Assembly (NCBI RefSeq): GCF_028858725.1
Contig: NC_084765.1
Location: 10,061,501-10,125,500, forward strand
DNA: 64,000 nt
Reading direction: 5' to 3'
Origin: Colius striatus
Taxonomy: Eukaryota; Chordata; Aves; Coliiformes; Coliidae
Of this stretch, positions 37,200-49,035 are shown one piece after another. Within the stretch, counting starts at the first letter, position 1, and each line of letters starts with the position of its first letter. The notes under the pieces were generated by a model that did no database searches, was not told the DNA's origin, and was given only the letters and a program-made list of their open reading frames with translations. Both the position numbers and the translations under genes were made by a program.

Positions 37200-40100
37200 G
37201 TGTGTTTTTCCTGTTCTAATTCCTTGCAAGTTTTGTTTGAGGAGTAAGAGCCACAGAAAGTATACTTTAGTGTCACAAAAAAAAAATAGTACCTAAAAAG
37301 GTAAGAGAGTCTTGATTTCAGTCTATGACACTACAGACTTGATCTAAAAGAGCATTCCATTAAAGTAGCTTCTTAGTGTTTCTGAGCAATCTCAGGTTTA
37401 ACAATATTGCAGTTCTGTAACTGTCAGATAATCCTACTAGACTGAACTAAGAAAACTTTCTATTTCCAGCTGCTACTAAGAGAGATAAGAAGAAATGTTC
37501 ACAGCCAGTGTACATGGATTTCATGTTTACATGTGGCTAGTGGAAATTGCCCTCTGGGAAAGATAGTGTTATAAGATCAAGACTTTTTTGTAACCAGAGA
37601 AGGACAAACATGTAACCTTAGATTCCTGAATAGTACTTTTTCAGCTTAGTAATTGCAGAATCCTTTTCTTCATACTTGAGCTGTCAGCTAAATATGTTTG
37701 GAAATAGGGTTTTTTTTGATAAATGCAATAAAATTTGCTGTCCGCTAAATTCTTTATAAATGAACTCTGCTTCACTCAGAGCACACTATAAATATACACC
37801 TACAGTCTTGCAAAATCTTTCATGTTCTAACCCAACCAGCTTCAACCAGTTTATCAAATGATTGGTCTCTGACATGGGTTTGTTGTGTTAGCCTACTGGA
37901 AAGAAAGCAGCCTAGTGAAATGCTCAGCAAAGCCCAACAGCGGTGATGCATGAATTAGCAGTGTTAAGCCTCCTTTAGCCTTGATATGTATTTCAGCTTT
38001 GCTACATATTTATCTAACAGGAAGAAAAAAAATACAGCTTTTGGTAGTGCATCTGGCAAAATTTCAGTACAGGTTCTAGATCTGTACTGCCAGGGACAGG
38101 AGTTAGAAGGTAGCATTCATGGCAGCTTCAGTGGTTCTTATACTTAATGAATGAAAGTAGAGAGAGAATTGCAGTTGCAAAGTTTGAGAGGTTTTCCTTG
38201 GCTTGTTTGTTTGCATTATTTTCTGTCTCCACTTAGCATAGTAATTGCTGTAGTTGGGTTTTATCTGATTTTGCTGCCTAACTGGAACTCATTAAAACTC
38301 CTAAAACACTGAGGGAATTCTCAATAGTTGTGATGGGGAAGCGGACAAAAGGAAGGAAAGAGAGAAGCAGATCGAGGATTTGAAGGGAAATACTCCTCTG
38401 TCTTTAAAGGAAACTGAGACCAGAAACTCAAAGCCAGATTTCTTTGCTAATTTTAAAACTTCAGATAAGATTTTGGGTGTCAGAACTTTTCTTTCAAAAG
38501 TATTGCCTAACATTTAATAATACTTCTATACCATATATTAATCTTTTTTGGAATATCATTAATAAATGGGTTGCAGTCACATATTTATGTAATAGGAAGT
38601 AGTTGAACTCATGGTTTACTACATATTTGAGGCTATCAAGCCTTCTCTAGAGCTCATGGAAACCTTCATTGTTAATACAATGTTTCTGTCTAAGTGGTGG
38701 CTGAGGCTGGATCATGAGCTAGAGCCAGTCATCCCTGTTGTTCTTAGTAAGTCTTGTAAGAATAGTATCTACAATAATGTCAAAATACTGAGCAGCATAA
38801 CTAGTCTGAGATATTGTCCATAGTTTGGGATGTTTCTGCTGATGGTCCTTTCCCCACTTGATGAAAGCTCATGAACAGAGGAGGAATGTCTCCCCTGGTT
38901 TAAGATCAGCATCATCCATTCAGGTTAACAAAGCTGTGTCAACCTTAAAAATTGCTGCTTACCCTCTCTCTCTGCTCTTCCATAGTTTTTTAAACCTATC
39001 TATGTAGCAGCATTGGTGGACAATGGTAAATAATGCATAGAAGGTTCTCTTCATGCCAATATGATGGATTTGCCAAGAGCAATAGTACCAGCTTCAGTTA
39101 ATAGAGTTTTTCCAGTATGCCACAATTGCTGTCATAACATCGTGTGCTCTCTCCTTCCCCCATGAGGAAAAAAAATAGTAAAAAAAAAAAATCCTTAACA
39201 ACCCCTGCCCTTCTTTTCCCCTACCCAACAAAGTCAAGCCAAGTAAAAACCCTTCTAGCTCTTCTCAAATAGTTGTGCTCACTGAGGGAGTCAAACGAGC
39301 TTTGAGGAAACTTTTGAGCTGCTTTGTTGCTCTGAATATTCCAGTCTGGACTGAATCTTGGCATAATGTGCACCTGCATGGTCCCTAAGAGGATCTTTTC
39401 TCTCCTTGCTGCCACCTGTCTTTAATTGTTGTAATCGCTGCCTCTTAATTGCTCTGCTGTTTATTAAGAAAAGTGGGAAGTTTTTTTTTCTTCTTTCTTT
39501 AGCAACAGTCTTGCTCTAGGAATTCCCTGATCTAATCCCACCAGCACCCTTTATACCTCTAAATACTTTGGGGGTTTGTGCTGATGCCTGTAGATCTCAG
39601 TAAAGTCTTTTTCTTTTGTAAGGATAACTTTTTTCCTCAGCACTTCGTAAGATAGGCTGATTGAACAAGGGTTTTGTATATTTTCCCACTGCAGCATCAA
39701 ACTTCAGTGCTCCCTAAAATCTGGAAATCTTTCCCCTTTCTTTTTATTTCTTCTAGTTGTAATCGCTGTCTTAAGCAAGTCTTATTCTTGTGCCCTGATG
39801 CCTACACAGTGCTCCTACTCTAAGTCAGTAGGAGAAACGAAACTGAGGTGTTTGAGCCTCTGTTGCCTGAGGGAGTGGAGGCTGCTTTGTTGATCAAAGC
39901 AGTAAGTAGGATCATTGATGTCTCTGTGAGGTAGTGCCATCATTGAGGAAGGACAGACTGACACATAGACTAAGGAGGGTTTACCTTAGTTACCTGATAC
40001 AGATACCTTGCCTGGCAATCAAGTAACAAGGAATAGGTATGGGGAACACATACTGCCTAGGGTGACCCCTTCTGTGGATTGTGAATTTCTGTATTGCTGT

Positions 40101-43100
40101 AAAAGAAATCTCTTTTCTGATAAACAAAACAAGGACATAAAAGTGACCCTAATTAAGCTCCAGCTGCAGAACAAGATTTATTCAACTTTCTTTTCCAACA
40201 CAGAAATGGTGCAAAACTTTTTATCCCATCTAATATGAGGGATATTGTGTTTTAGGTCATGAAGATGGAGACGAATAATGTGGCATCTTATGTCTTGATT
40301 TAGGATATCCATTAAAGATAGCTTAAAGGTTGACAGTTAATGTTTCAGTTATTTTCTAAAAGCTTAGGTTTTGAGGTACAGGAAAGGAGTGATGTTCTTC
40401 CTTTTTGTGGTGCTGATGGTGTTTTAGTTTTGGTTTTAGAAGTGAGACAGATATAAACAGTTTCAAAAAGTCCTGTTAATATCCTGCGGGTTTGTGAACC
40501 TATTCTTGGATTAGTTTCTTCCTAAACTAGTCCACAGATTCTTTCCTCTTTATTGCAAACAAGTATATCCTTTAACTGACTGATTTATTTTTATTTCACT
40601 GTAAGAATGCCAAGCAGTTTAGAACTAATACGACATAAATATACAGCATTGAAAGTACCACTTAGTTGGGGGGGAAAAAGTAAGTTAGCATGGTGGTAAT
40701 CAAATGCTATTCTGATGGGGTTTTTTTTAAGTAAAATGCCTTTTCCCATCAGAAGGCATGGTTTCTGTGGAAAAAAAGGGGGAAGGGGGGGCAGGCAGGG
40801 GGGCAGAAAAGAATCCACATAGTTTTTAGGCAAAGGTTTTAAAATCAGATTTGAGACTAATGCTTTTTATCTTTGTTGAAGTAGTCCTGGGGAAGAAATT
40901 AATATTTCTCAATGTATTTGTGCTGCATATTGCCTAAAATTAATCACTTTAAGGAATGCAGTTGTTTTAGTCATATTTGTGCCTCTTTTCTCATTTTTGT
41001 AAAAACTGATTGGAATAAATTAGTATCTTCTTGATCACAGGCACAAATTTGTTTGAATTATTTTCTGCTCTTTCTTGTCCAAAGTAGCTTTTGATTGACA
41101 TTTTTGTCTCACTGTGACACTGATAATGATAAAATTTTGATCTGTTAGACAAAATGTAAGCTGTATGCAATGTTCATTGCAGATACTCACACATCAGAGG
41201 AGAAAGAGGATTCTTTCTTTTTTGCTGATGGATTGATGTGTGTTGCCAAATTTAAACAAAACTATTTGTTTAATAGCTATTCCTGAGTTCTTACAAGACA
41301 TAGATAAGGAGAAAACATGCTTTAATGAAGGAAGCTTGCGGCATTTTACCTTTACACCTCCTTTTGCATTCGTCACAGCTATTAAGTTGTTTTTTGCTTT
41401 AAGAAAAATAACAAAGGAAAAGAAAAAAGTGAGTCCAGGAAGACTGCTCCAAAATTTTGAAGGGCTTTGCATTTATATTGCCCTTGAAGACTGAAAGACA
41501 TTTAACTTCTATGTTCAGTCTTTGTAAAAAGGACCTTGCAGTTGAACTTTCAAGATGGTGGAGCTGTTACAGGATGATAGCAGTTTCATTTTTCTGGAAA
41601 AGGCAACAATGTAAGTTGCTAACACCATAAAGAAGCATTGCCTATCTCACAAATTCTTCTCTTGGCCACAAACTGGCTTTAAAGCATGTTACCAACAGAT
41701 GTCCTATTACAAAACACCTAAATCACTTTATTCCTGTATGCTGAGTGTTTGTATGTATGTCATTTGATTATCAGAATGGATCAGAATGCACTTTGAAGCA
41801 TAAAATCTGATCTACTGAGAGAAATGGATAACGATTAACTTGTGTTCAGATTCTGCTTAAGAAACAGAAGATCTTGCTTAACAAACCCCCCAATGATAAT
41901 AACTTCCAAATTATGGTTACGTATTTTCCTATCATCAAAAATAGCAACTAGAATTAATTCTGCTCCTAACAGCCAGAAGTGTATTCTGCAGCCTGGCATC
42001 ACTGAGTTCTGTGGATATTTTACAGAAATATTCTTTCACTGATGAGTCATCCTCAGAACACATAATTTTAATAAAATAATGCTTGACGTGCAATAGATAA
42101 GTCTAAGTTAAAACTGTTGGAAGTCACCTAAGCTGGGGGAAAACTTACATTGAAACATGGCTAGGGTATTTTTTTCCCCAAGTCTCTTACAGCGGGAAGT
42201 AAAGTAAATTAATAACAGATTAGAAGCTTCTCTTCTGTCCAGCGGTCCTTCGCTAGAAAGAAGAAATAAACAAAGCATAGACTTGTGTCTTGTGTCAGTG
42301 GTGAACTCTTAGTTTGCAGATTTTATTGCACCTTGTCTTTTCCCTTTACTTACAGGTTGAGTTGTTTTCCTATTGTTTTTCTTAATCCTCCACCTTCTAT
42401 ATACCTTTTACTCTTTACTTTTCACTGCAACACCTTAAAGTTCTTTGTATGGATTGTTTGCTATGCAAATCAGTATGTCAGTCTTGATTCTGTATCACTT
42501 TGTTCCTAAGAGACTTCAGTTGAGAACTCTAGATGCAGGAGGAGGAAGAGCTCTTGGTTGGGAAGTTGCTAGTGATGTTTCGTGCTACTTTTCTGTGCAA
42601 TTAATGACTCACTAAGACAAAGTTGAAAATGTTATTTCTGAGGCATTTGCAGTGAAACCTTTCTAACACCCCAGGGAAAGAAAAAGAAGTTCTGCTGTGG
42701 TGGTAAAGCATGAGACTGATTTAAATAACACTGAGCCTTGAGCAGAATTTCTGTCACTCAACTATGTTATTTACAAGCTACAGAGAAACAGTGTCTGCTG
42801 TGATTTCCATATCTTACAATACTTTTTTTTTTTTGTATTAATATCCAATGTAATGTAATAATTTACATACTTTGCACTTCTTTAGCAACACTTAGGTAGA
42901 AACACCATCCAAGCCTTAGTGAATTGTCCTCATCAGGTTTTCTAGTCCGTTCAGTAGTGACCACTAACAGAAAGGCTGATGGCAAGATTCATCTTAGCCA
43001 TGTTTTTTCAATAGTAGATGGAGCATTCTTGGCTCTATACTAGGAATTGGTTTCTATGATTTCTGTACAACTGACTTGGGAACATCTTATAGCTACCTTG

Positions 43101-45844
43101 CCAGTTGGAACTACAGCCAGGTTAGACACCTTGCATTCACTAGGGACTTGTTGAAATTATAAAGCAACAAATTGCATCCCATAATAATAACTACAACACA
43201 TTAGAAGAGCTTTTAATGAATGGGATGTTAAGTAAAGGACCTTAGACTATTAACTGATGGAGACTCATGTTCTTTTATGGTTTCAACAGACATACACTGA
43301 TTTATTCCAGCTGAAGTTCTTTGCCCTTTTCCTCATTGTGTTGAAAAAGGCTGCTGTGGTTAGCACTATTTTATTTTTGAGGCTAACCTGAGTTCCTGCT
43401 GTGAAAATGGCATTAAACAAAAAAGTTCTGGCTTATGTTCATTGCGGGTATCATGATATCCAAGTCTCAATGTCAAGTGATGTTTAAGATTAGTGAAATT
43501 TGTGCTTTAGCACAGTGCTGTTTGTCACAATGTAGTTGCCTGAAGATATATGTCAGCTATGCTATTCTAGTTGATGGACAAAGATTTCTGCTCTTCTAGT
43601 CTGAATGGTTTTGGCAAGAAGCTCATGGAATGTAATACTATACAGGAAATAATCTCATTAAACCAATGCCAGAAAACTGAGTAGTTGAAAACACACAGTT
43701 AAGAGGTGCTAAGGAGGAAGAGACGTGGTATGATTTAAGCAGATTGCACCTTACAGTTAAATTCATATTATCTTGTAGCTTTTTTGAAACAGTATAATCT
43801 GACAAAAACAAACAACAGCAGCCTTTAAAGTGTCTGGATGCAATCTCATTGGCTGAAAATTAATTATTTAGGTATCTTCCAAGACTTCATAATAAGTACT
43901 TGGCCAGGTTGTTGGATTTCAAAATTGCCATTTAGTTCACTAAAGCTGTGGCAACCTAAGGAACTGAAATGATGTCTCTTATGTGGATATTTTGAGGTAA
44001 CTTAAAAAAAAAGAGATTTTTTTAAACATTTGTGAAACTTTTCCTCCTTCCTCTTGTGGACTGATGCTTTCTGATCCCATCTCCCAGTTAGTACTACAGA
44101 TATAATGTACCTTTTGCTCATAAAAATTCCAAAATAAAGTAATCCTGCAGTTGACTTTATTCTTCAAACGTATGGTGTTTGGATTTCCATCATGGGAAAG
44201 ATTTTGATACTTGCTTGAGCTCTTGCTTTCTGTTCTAGACCATGGGAGCCAGCAGTATTTAATGAAAGTTCTCCGTAGGGCAGAAGGGAATTTGGAAGAG
44301 ACTGTTCTAGCCTGTATGAAGCAAATACTGTGATATACAAGAAGGTAAACTGAGATACCTACACAGCAAAATTTAGCTGCTTGTTCTATAGAAGTTCTTG
44401 TAGTATTACTAACTGATGGCAACTTATTCTGCGACTGGATATAGTGTGATTTCGCATTAGCAGAGGCAAATAGAAATTCATGTCCTTGCCTGTATTGAGC
44501 TTTATAGAAGTAGGTGACTTTACAAAACAAAATTCTTTTTCTTAGTGTGCAGGCTATTTAACAACAACAAAGGAATGAATAGTTTGATAATTTTGCTGAC
44601 ATCCGGTATGGATTTGGCAAAGAAAAAACGGCAGCCGTAATGACAATGTGAGTCTTGTTTAGTTCTGAACTTGACTTGGAAAGACAATACAAGGAAGGGT
44701 GAAACCACTTGAGCACATTTAAAAAAATAAAAAGGTGTTCTCACTTGCAGTGCTGCAGTGAAAAAACCCTGGGCGTTTTTGTAATCCTGTCATGTGATCA
44801 TTAGAGCTGTGGGTTAGTAAACTGCTGGGTGCTGGTTCCAAAATACATTTTGTAGCTTTTATTTGGCCCGAAGAAGATGTGGATTGTGTATGTTCTGTGC
44901 TGATAAAAATTCAAGCTGTAAATTAAGCTGTAAATAATGTTACAACTGGAGCCTAGAATTGACTGTATCCAAAGCCAGCTTCTAGACTGGAAATCTTCCA
45001 AAGTATGTAACAACATTTTCTTTTTTACCTTTTTATTTTTACCTGTTTCAACCCACCAAAGTACAAGGAGGCAATGTTCTTCATTGCTTCAAATAACTCA
45101 CAATCACCTCCAGATGTCATCCAGAGTTTTCTCATAGTTATGACAATACTTCCAGGTGCATGATAACTTTTCCCTCATGTTCTTTGTCCTCAGTTTTTCA
45201 TGCTTACATCTTCACTTGGGAGGTTTAATCTAAGTAACATCTCAGTGAAACTTGTGCTCCATTTCCCCATGTTACAAGAACAAGGAGATGAGTGTCTTGA
45301 GAATCTGTTATATAGAAGAGGTTAATGTCTATGATGTAGTAACACTGTTTAAGTTAAGATGGCCCTAAATCGATAGCTTCATTATGTGAACCTGACTACT
45401 TTGTACCCTTAAAGAGGGACTAGAGACTGATTAGAAGGGAACCTCCTGCCTCAGAAGACCCAAAGACTGGATGGTTGCAGAATTAGCATGAAGTCAGCAA
45501 CCATCTGTCTCTCCTGAGTGTGCAATTATTGATGAGTTGCACACTAGGTAAAGAATCTGCTTTTTGGACAGCAGTAACAAAGTATTTTCCTTGGCTTTTT
45601 CCTCTTTGACTAACTTATAATTGTTTAAGCTCAAAGAGATACAGTAAGTCTCTGTAAAAGTTAATGCTACTTTATGCTTTGAGCCTGCTTTCATTTGTTA
45701 AATCCCTTTGCTAGTGCCCAATTGATTTTGATTATCATGGTAACTGAGAATTTGGTGATTTATGTGGACCATTCAGAGATCAAGCCTAGGTCCCTCAGGC
45801 CTTCTTTATTTATACAAATAACTCTCACTCGTGCAGTGTTGTTC

Positions 45845-45861
45845 TTTTTTTTTTTTTTTTT
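45845..45861 (+). repeat. T17 homopolymer
   Basis: Run of 17 T. It could be the A tail of a minus-strand insertion, but no element is recognisable beside it. Confidence 0.9.
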
Positions 45862-46870
45862 AAACCAACGACTGATGAGGCTGCTGTCTTTGTTTTTCTA
45901 TAAGCTCTCCAAATTACATTACAGACTTGAGGAAGCTTTTCAGTAGATAGGTACTGAACTTTGAACAGTGGTTCAGCCAGTGTTCAAAGGCTATTGTTCC
46001 TTTGTCATACTGGGGCACTTTACTGCTAGTTGTGCCACACATGACATAAAATGGAAGAGCTGATTTTTCAGGAAGGCCAAGACACCTAGTTTTTAGAAGT
46101 AAATGCAAAAAATTTGGTGGTCTAGGTCTGATTCAAGTAAGAATTCATATCTATTCAATCTGATTAGTTCACATTCATGAACTATTCATGCTTCATATTT
46201 CATGCTTAAAACATGAACTTATTTGTTCTTCATCTCAATACGTTCAAGGGTGTTCGCAACAGGTTGAATTATTAATGCCTGTCTGTCAAACACTAAGATC
46301 TTCTGAATTGTTGCTTCATGAAGGTGTGGCAGAAGAAATATTTGTTGTCTGTTCCCAAAGGAATGCAAGTTTTAATGGTATTTAACTGCTTTGCAGAGCC
46401 ACAGATTCTGAAAATGTAAACTAGGAACTTTTATCTATAACTGATGCAAGCATATTGAAGTCAATGTTTATAAGGAAGCCTATTGTGCTTGCAATCTAAT
46501 AATAAATAATTCTCTGACCTTCTTTTGGAAGATGCAACTGATACAAGCCTACCCCAGGATGACGGATTGACACAAGGGACTGCGTTAAAAATGAACTTTG
46601 CTGCCTTGTTGTGACTCAATACTTACACACTTTTGAACAGTTGCCAAGAGGAGAGAGGGTAATTTTGAGTTGTTATGCCAAATACCATAGAGCATATGTA
46701 TTCCCCTGAACAAAGTGCAAGGAATGTGATTGTTGTACATCAAAAGAGTATGTGCATATGACTCAAAATGCATACCATCTGGGATATTGTTATTTAGTAA
46801 GGAAAGAATCTGGTTGGAACTGCATATGAGATTTTTAAACCCCTTTTTATGAGTACCAACCTTTTTACTT

Positions 46871-46889
46871 AAAAAAAAAAAAAAAAAAA
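46871..46889 (+). repeat. A19 homopolymer
   Basis: Run of 19 A followed by 'gagggggag'. No attached retroposed gene was recognised. Confidence 0.9.
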
Positions 46890-47147
46890 GAGGGGGAGTG
46901 TAAGTTATCTGAAGTTTGTTCTTTGAAATATTCTTTTCAGCAGTTCTAAAATCAGAAGTGATACATGAAGGACTAGAGACATATATAAATTTCTGAATCC
47001 TACACTGGGTGAGCTGTACTGGCTGGTACTGTACTGGCTGTTGAAATAACTCTTGGCTGTAATCCATTGCTTCCTCTGCATGCTTCCTTTTGGATTCTTT
47101 TTGCTTTTCTTTTTGAATAACTTAGATAACTAAAAAGAGAGAGCTCT

Positions 47148-47173
47148 CCCCCCCCCCCCCCCCTTTTTTTTTT
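47148..47173 (+). repeat. C16-T10 homopyrimidine tract
   Basis: Sixteen C followed directly by ten T, then cc, ttt and an A run. On the other strand this is A10 G16, a sequence able to form G-quadruplex or triplex structures and prone to length error in sequencing. Confidence 0.93.
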
Positions 47174-48789
47174 CCTTTAAAAAAAACAAAAAGAAAAGTC
47201 TTTTGGAAGTATTAATATGTTGCTTACTTTTGTTAGACATTTTTATAGCGCACACCAGCATGATATTCCAGGCCCAATGAAAAAAAGCTTGCATCTCTTC
47301 TTGTATTGTCAGAATTGTTATAAGACCAAGTTGGACTGAAAGGTTTGTTGTTTTGGAATCAGCTTTGTCTAAAAGTAGACACTTTTTTTTGTTTGTTTTA
47401 GGGTTGTTGTTACTGGTTGTTGTTACTGCAGTGAATGGATCAGATAAAAGTTTATTCCTGGGCATCACTGAATCCTTTAAAAAGCAAAATCAACCCACCA
47501 AAATCACACCCAAAATGGAAAACTTTTTCTAACTACCTAAAATGAGAATAAATTACAATAGGTATTTTAATGTAAATTGTTGGTTTGCTTAAGCTGTGGC
47601 TGCAGTACCTGATGAAAGAAGGTGTTATCCAGAAAATTGTTTCGACAGTCTCAAATTGTAGAATCCGTGTTTCAGCTGAATTACATGCTTGATTGTGAAT
47701 TTGGCAGAACATTAGCAGTGGGTCTTGTGCATTTACTCTAAATATTGGCTGAAGAACAGCTGTCCAATGCTCATTTTTAAAATTATTGGGATAATGCTGT
47801 TTGGGAAACGGAACCATTAAACCAGCTAATTTCACCAGCATTGCCCCTCCAGGATGTCTCTCCTAACTAGTGTGAAACAAATAAAGCAGAATCATCCAGA
47901 TTCTTTAAAATTTGTAGTGGAATAATAAACTGAGTCTACAGAAGTAATGTATTTTTTTCTAACCATCAATTCAGATTATAAAGGGCAATTACTTTAATGT
48001 TCCAGTCTCTCTGATGTCTGTTTTGAGTTTACAGTAACTTCTGAGGTTCTATCCTTTAACTCAGTAGTCTTTTTTATTACTTGTCTTTACTCTGATATAA
48101 TGCCTCAGTGCCCATTTCTCTGAAACAAATGAAGCCCCAGGCTTCCAGAAGGAAAAAAATCCTTATAAGAAGCATAAAAATCTGTAATACTTCTTTTCCT
48201 CCTATTCCTGTAAGACAGAGGGTGATTATTTCTTCTAAATTCTATCTAGATAAATAGTTCTCTTATGAGCAGTTGAAGGAAGACACTTCCCACCTATTTA
48301 CTGGTTTTTTATTTTTAAATTTTTTTGAGACACCAGAGAACATATGGATAATGGAGAGATGCTGGATTTAACTGGTCTTTGGGCTGCAAAGCCTTCCTAG
48401 GAATTTGCTCCAAAGGCTCTTGATACCCGTTATGCATATGAAGAAGCTTCAGTCGTGCATTAAAAACTGATTAAGAAGGAGAGAACAAAGAATAAGAATA
48501 AATCATTAGTTTCCAAAGAGAAGACAATCATGAGTTGAGCAAATCTGGATCTTCGTTGTTCAGCACATATAAATAATGAGGATGCCATATTCATGGTAGT
48601 AATTTCTAAAGCTAGCTGCAAAAAGTTAGAGAATCCGTGACCTTGAATGACAAGTTGATGAAACAGCAAAATGTGAGGTAGCCTCTGCCTAGAAAGACCT
48701 ACAAAACTACGTCTAGTTTATGACTAGGTTTTGTGTTTACATGACAGAGGAGATCTTTGTGACTAGTTTGCTGAGGTTAACTTGAGTCT

Positions 48790-49035
48790 TGGTGACAACT
48801 GAGAAAACTAACATAAAGGAAGGAGTTGAGAAGATTGCATATAAAATGATGTATCATAGACTGCATTGTCATCCCATCTCAAAAAGCAAAAGTGAAATTA
48901 GAAAAAGAAAAAAAGTAGTCGAAGTATGTAGTCCCTGTCATGTGAGAAGGGGCTGCATATACGAGACTCAGCTTGGCCAAGAGCCATCTAAGGAGGCAAT
49001 CACAGATGGAAAGGTGACTGCAAAATGATTTGTCA
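48790..49035 (+). mobile_element. Ancient CR1/L3-type LINE relic (ORF2 C-terminal region)
   Basis: Degraded sense-strand LINE sequence. 'cattgtcatcccatctcaaa' corresponds to the conserved 'YC-QVWSPHLKKD'-type region. It is followed at the right distance by 'catgtgagaaggggctgcat', 'gactcagcttggccaagagc' and 'catctaaggaggcaatcaca', which parallel the [19 protein letters not shown] region of CR1-like ORF2. It is far more diverged than the CR1 copies at 13.3 and 30.1 kb and resembles old amniote elements. No intact frame remains. Confidence 0.55.

Larger units (their letters stand above)
35507..48789. other. Long intergenic stretch, no gene seen
   Basis: About 13 kb of AT-rich, mostly unique DNA with homopolymer tracts and one perfect-arm hairpin at 37.16 kb. 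The longest frame (183 codons, minus strand, 43979-44530) starts with TTG, has no ATG in its first two thirds and matches no family I know. Confidence 0.55.

Noticed and set aside
43979..44530. 183-codon minus-strand open frame
   Set aside because: It begins with TTG and has no ATG until near its C-terminal end. It has no recognisable domain and no promoter or splice context, so it is most likely chance.
46871..46889. A19 tract as the tail of a processed pseudogene
   Set aside because: No cDNA-like sequence is recognisable upstream and no flanking duplication was found.
46585..47067. 160-codon minus-strand frame
   Set aside because: It runs through the A19 homopolymer, which becomes a run of Phe, and has no family resemblance. 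It is an artefact of low-complexity DNA.
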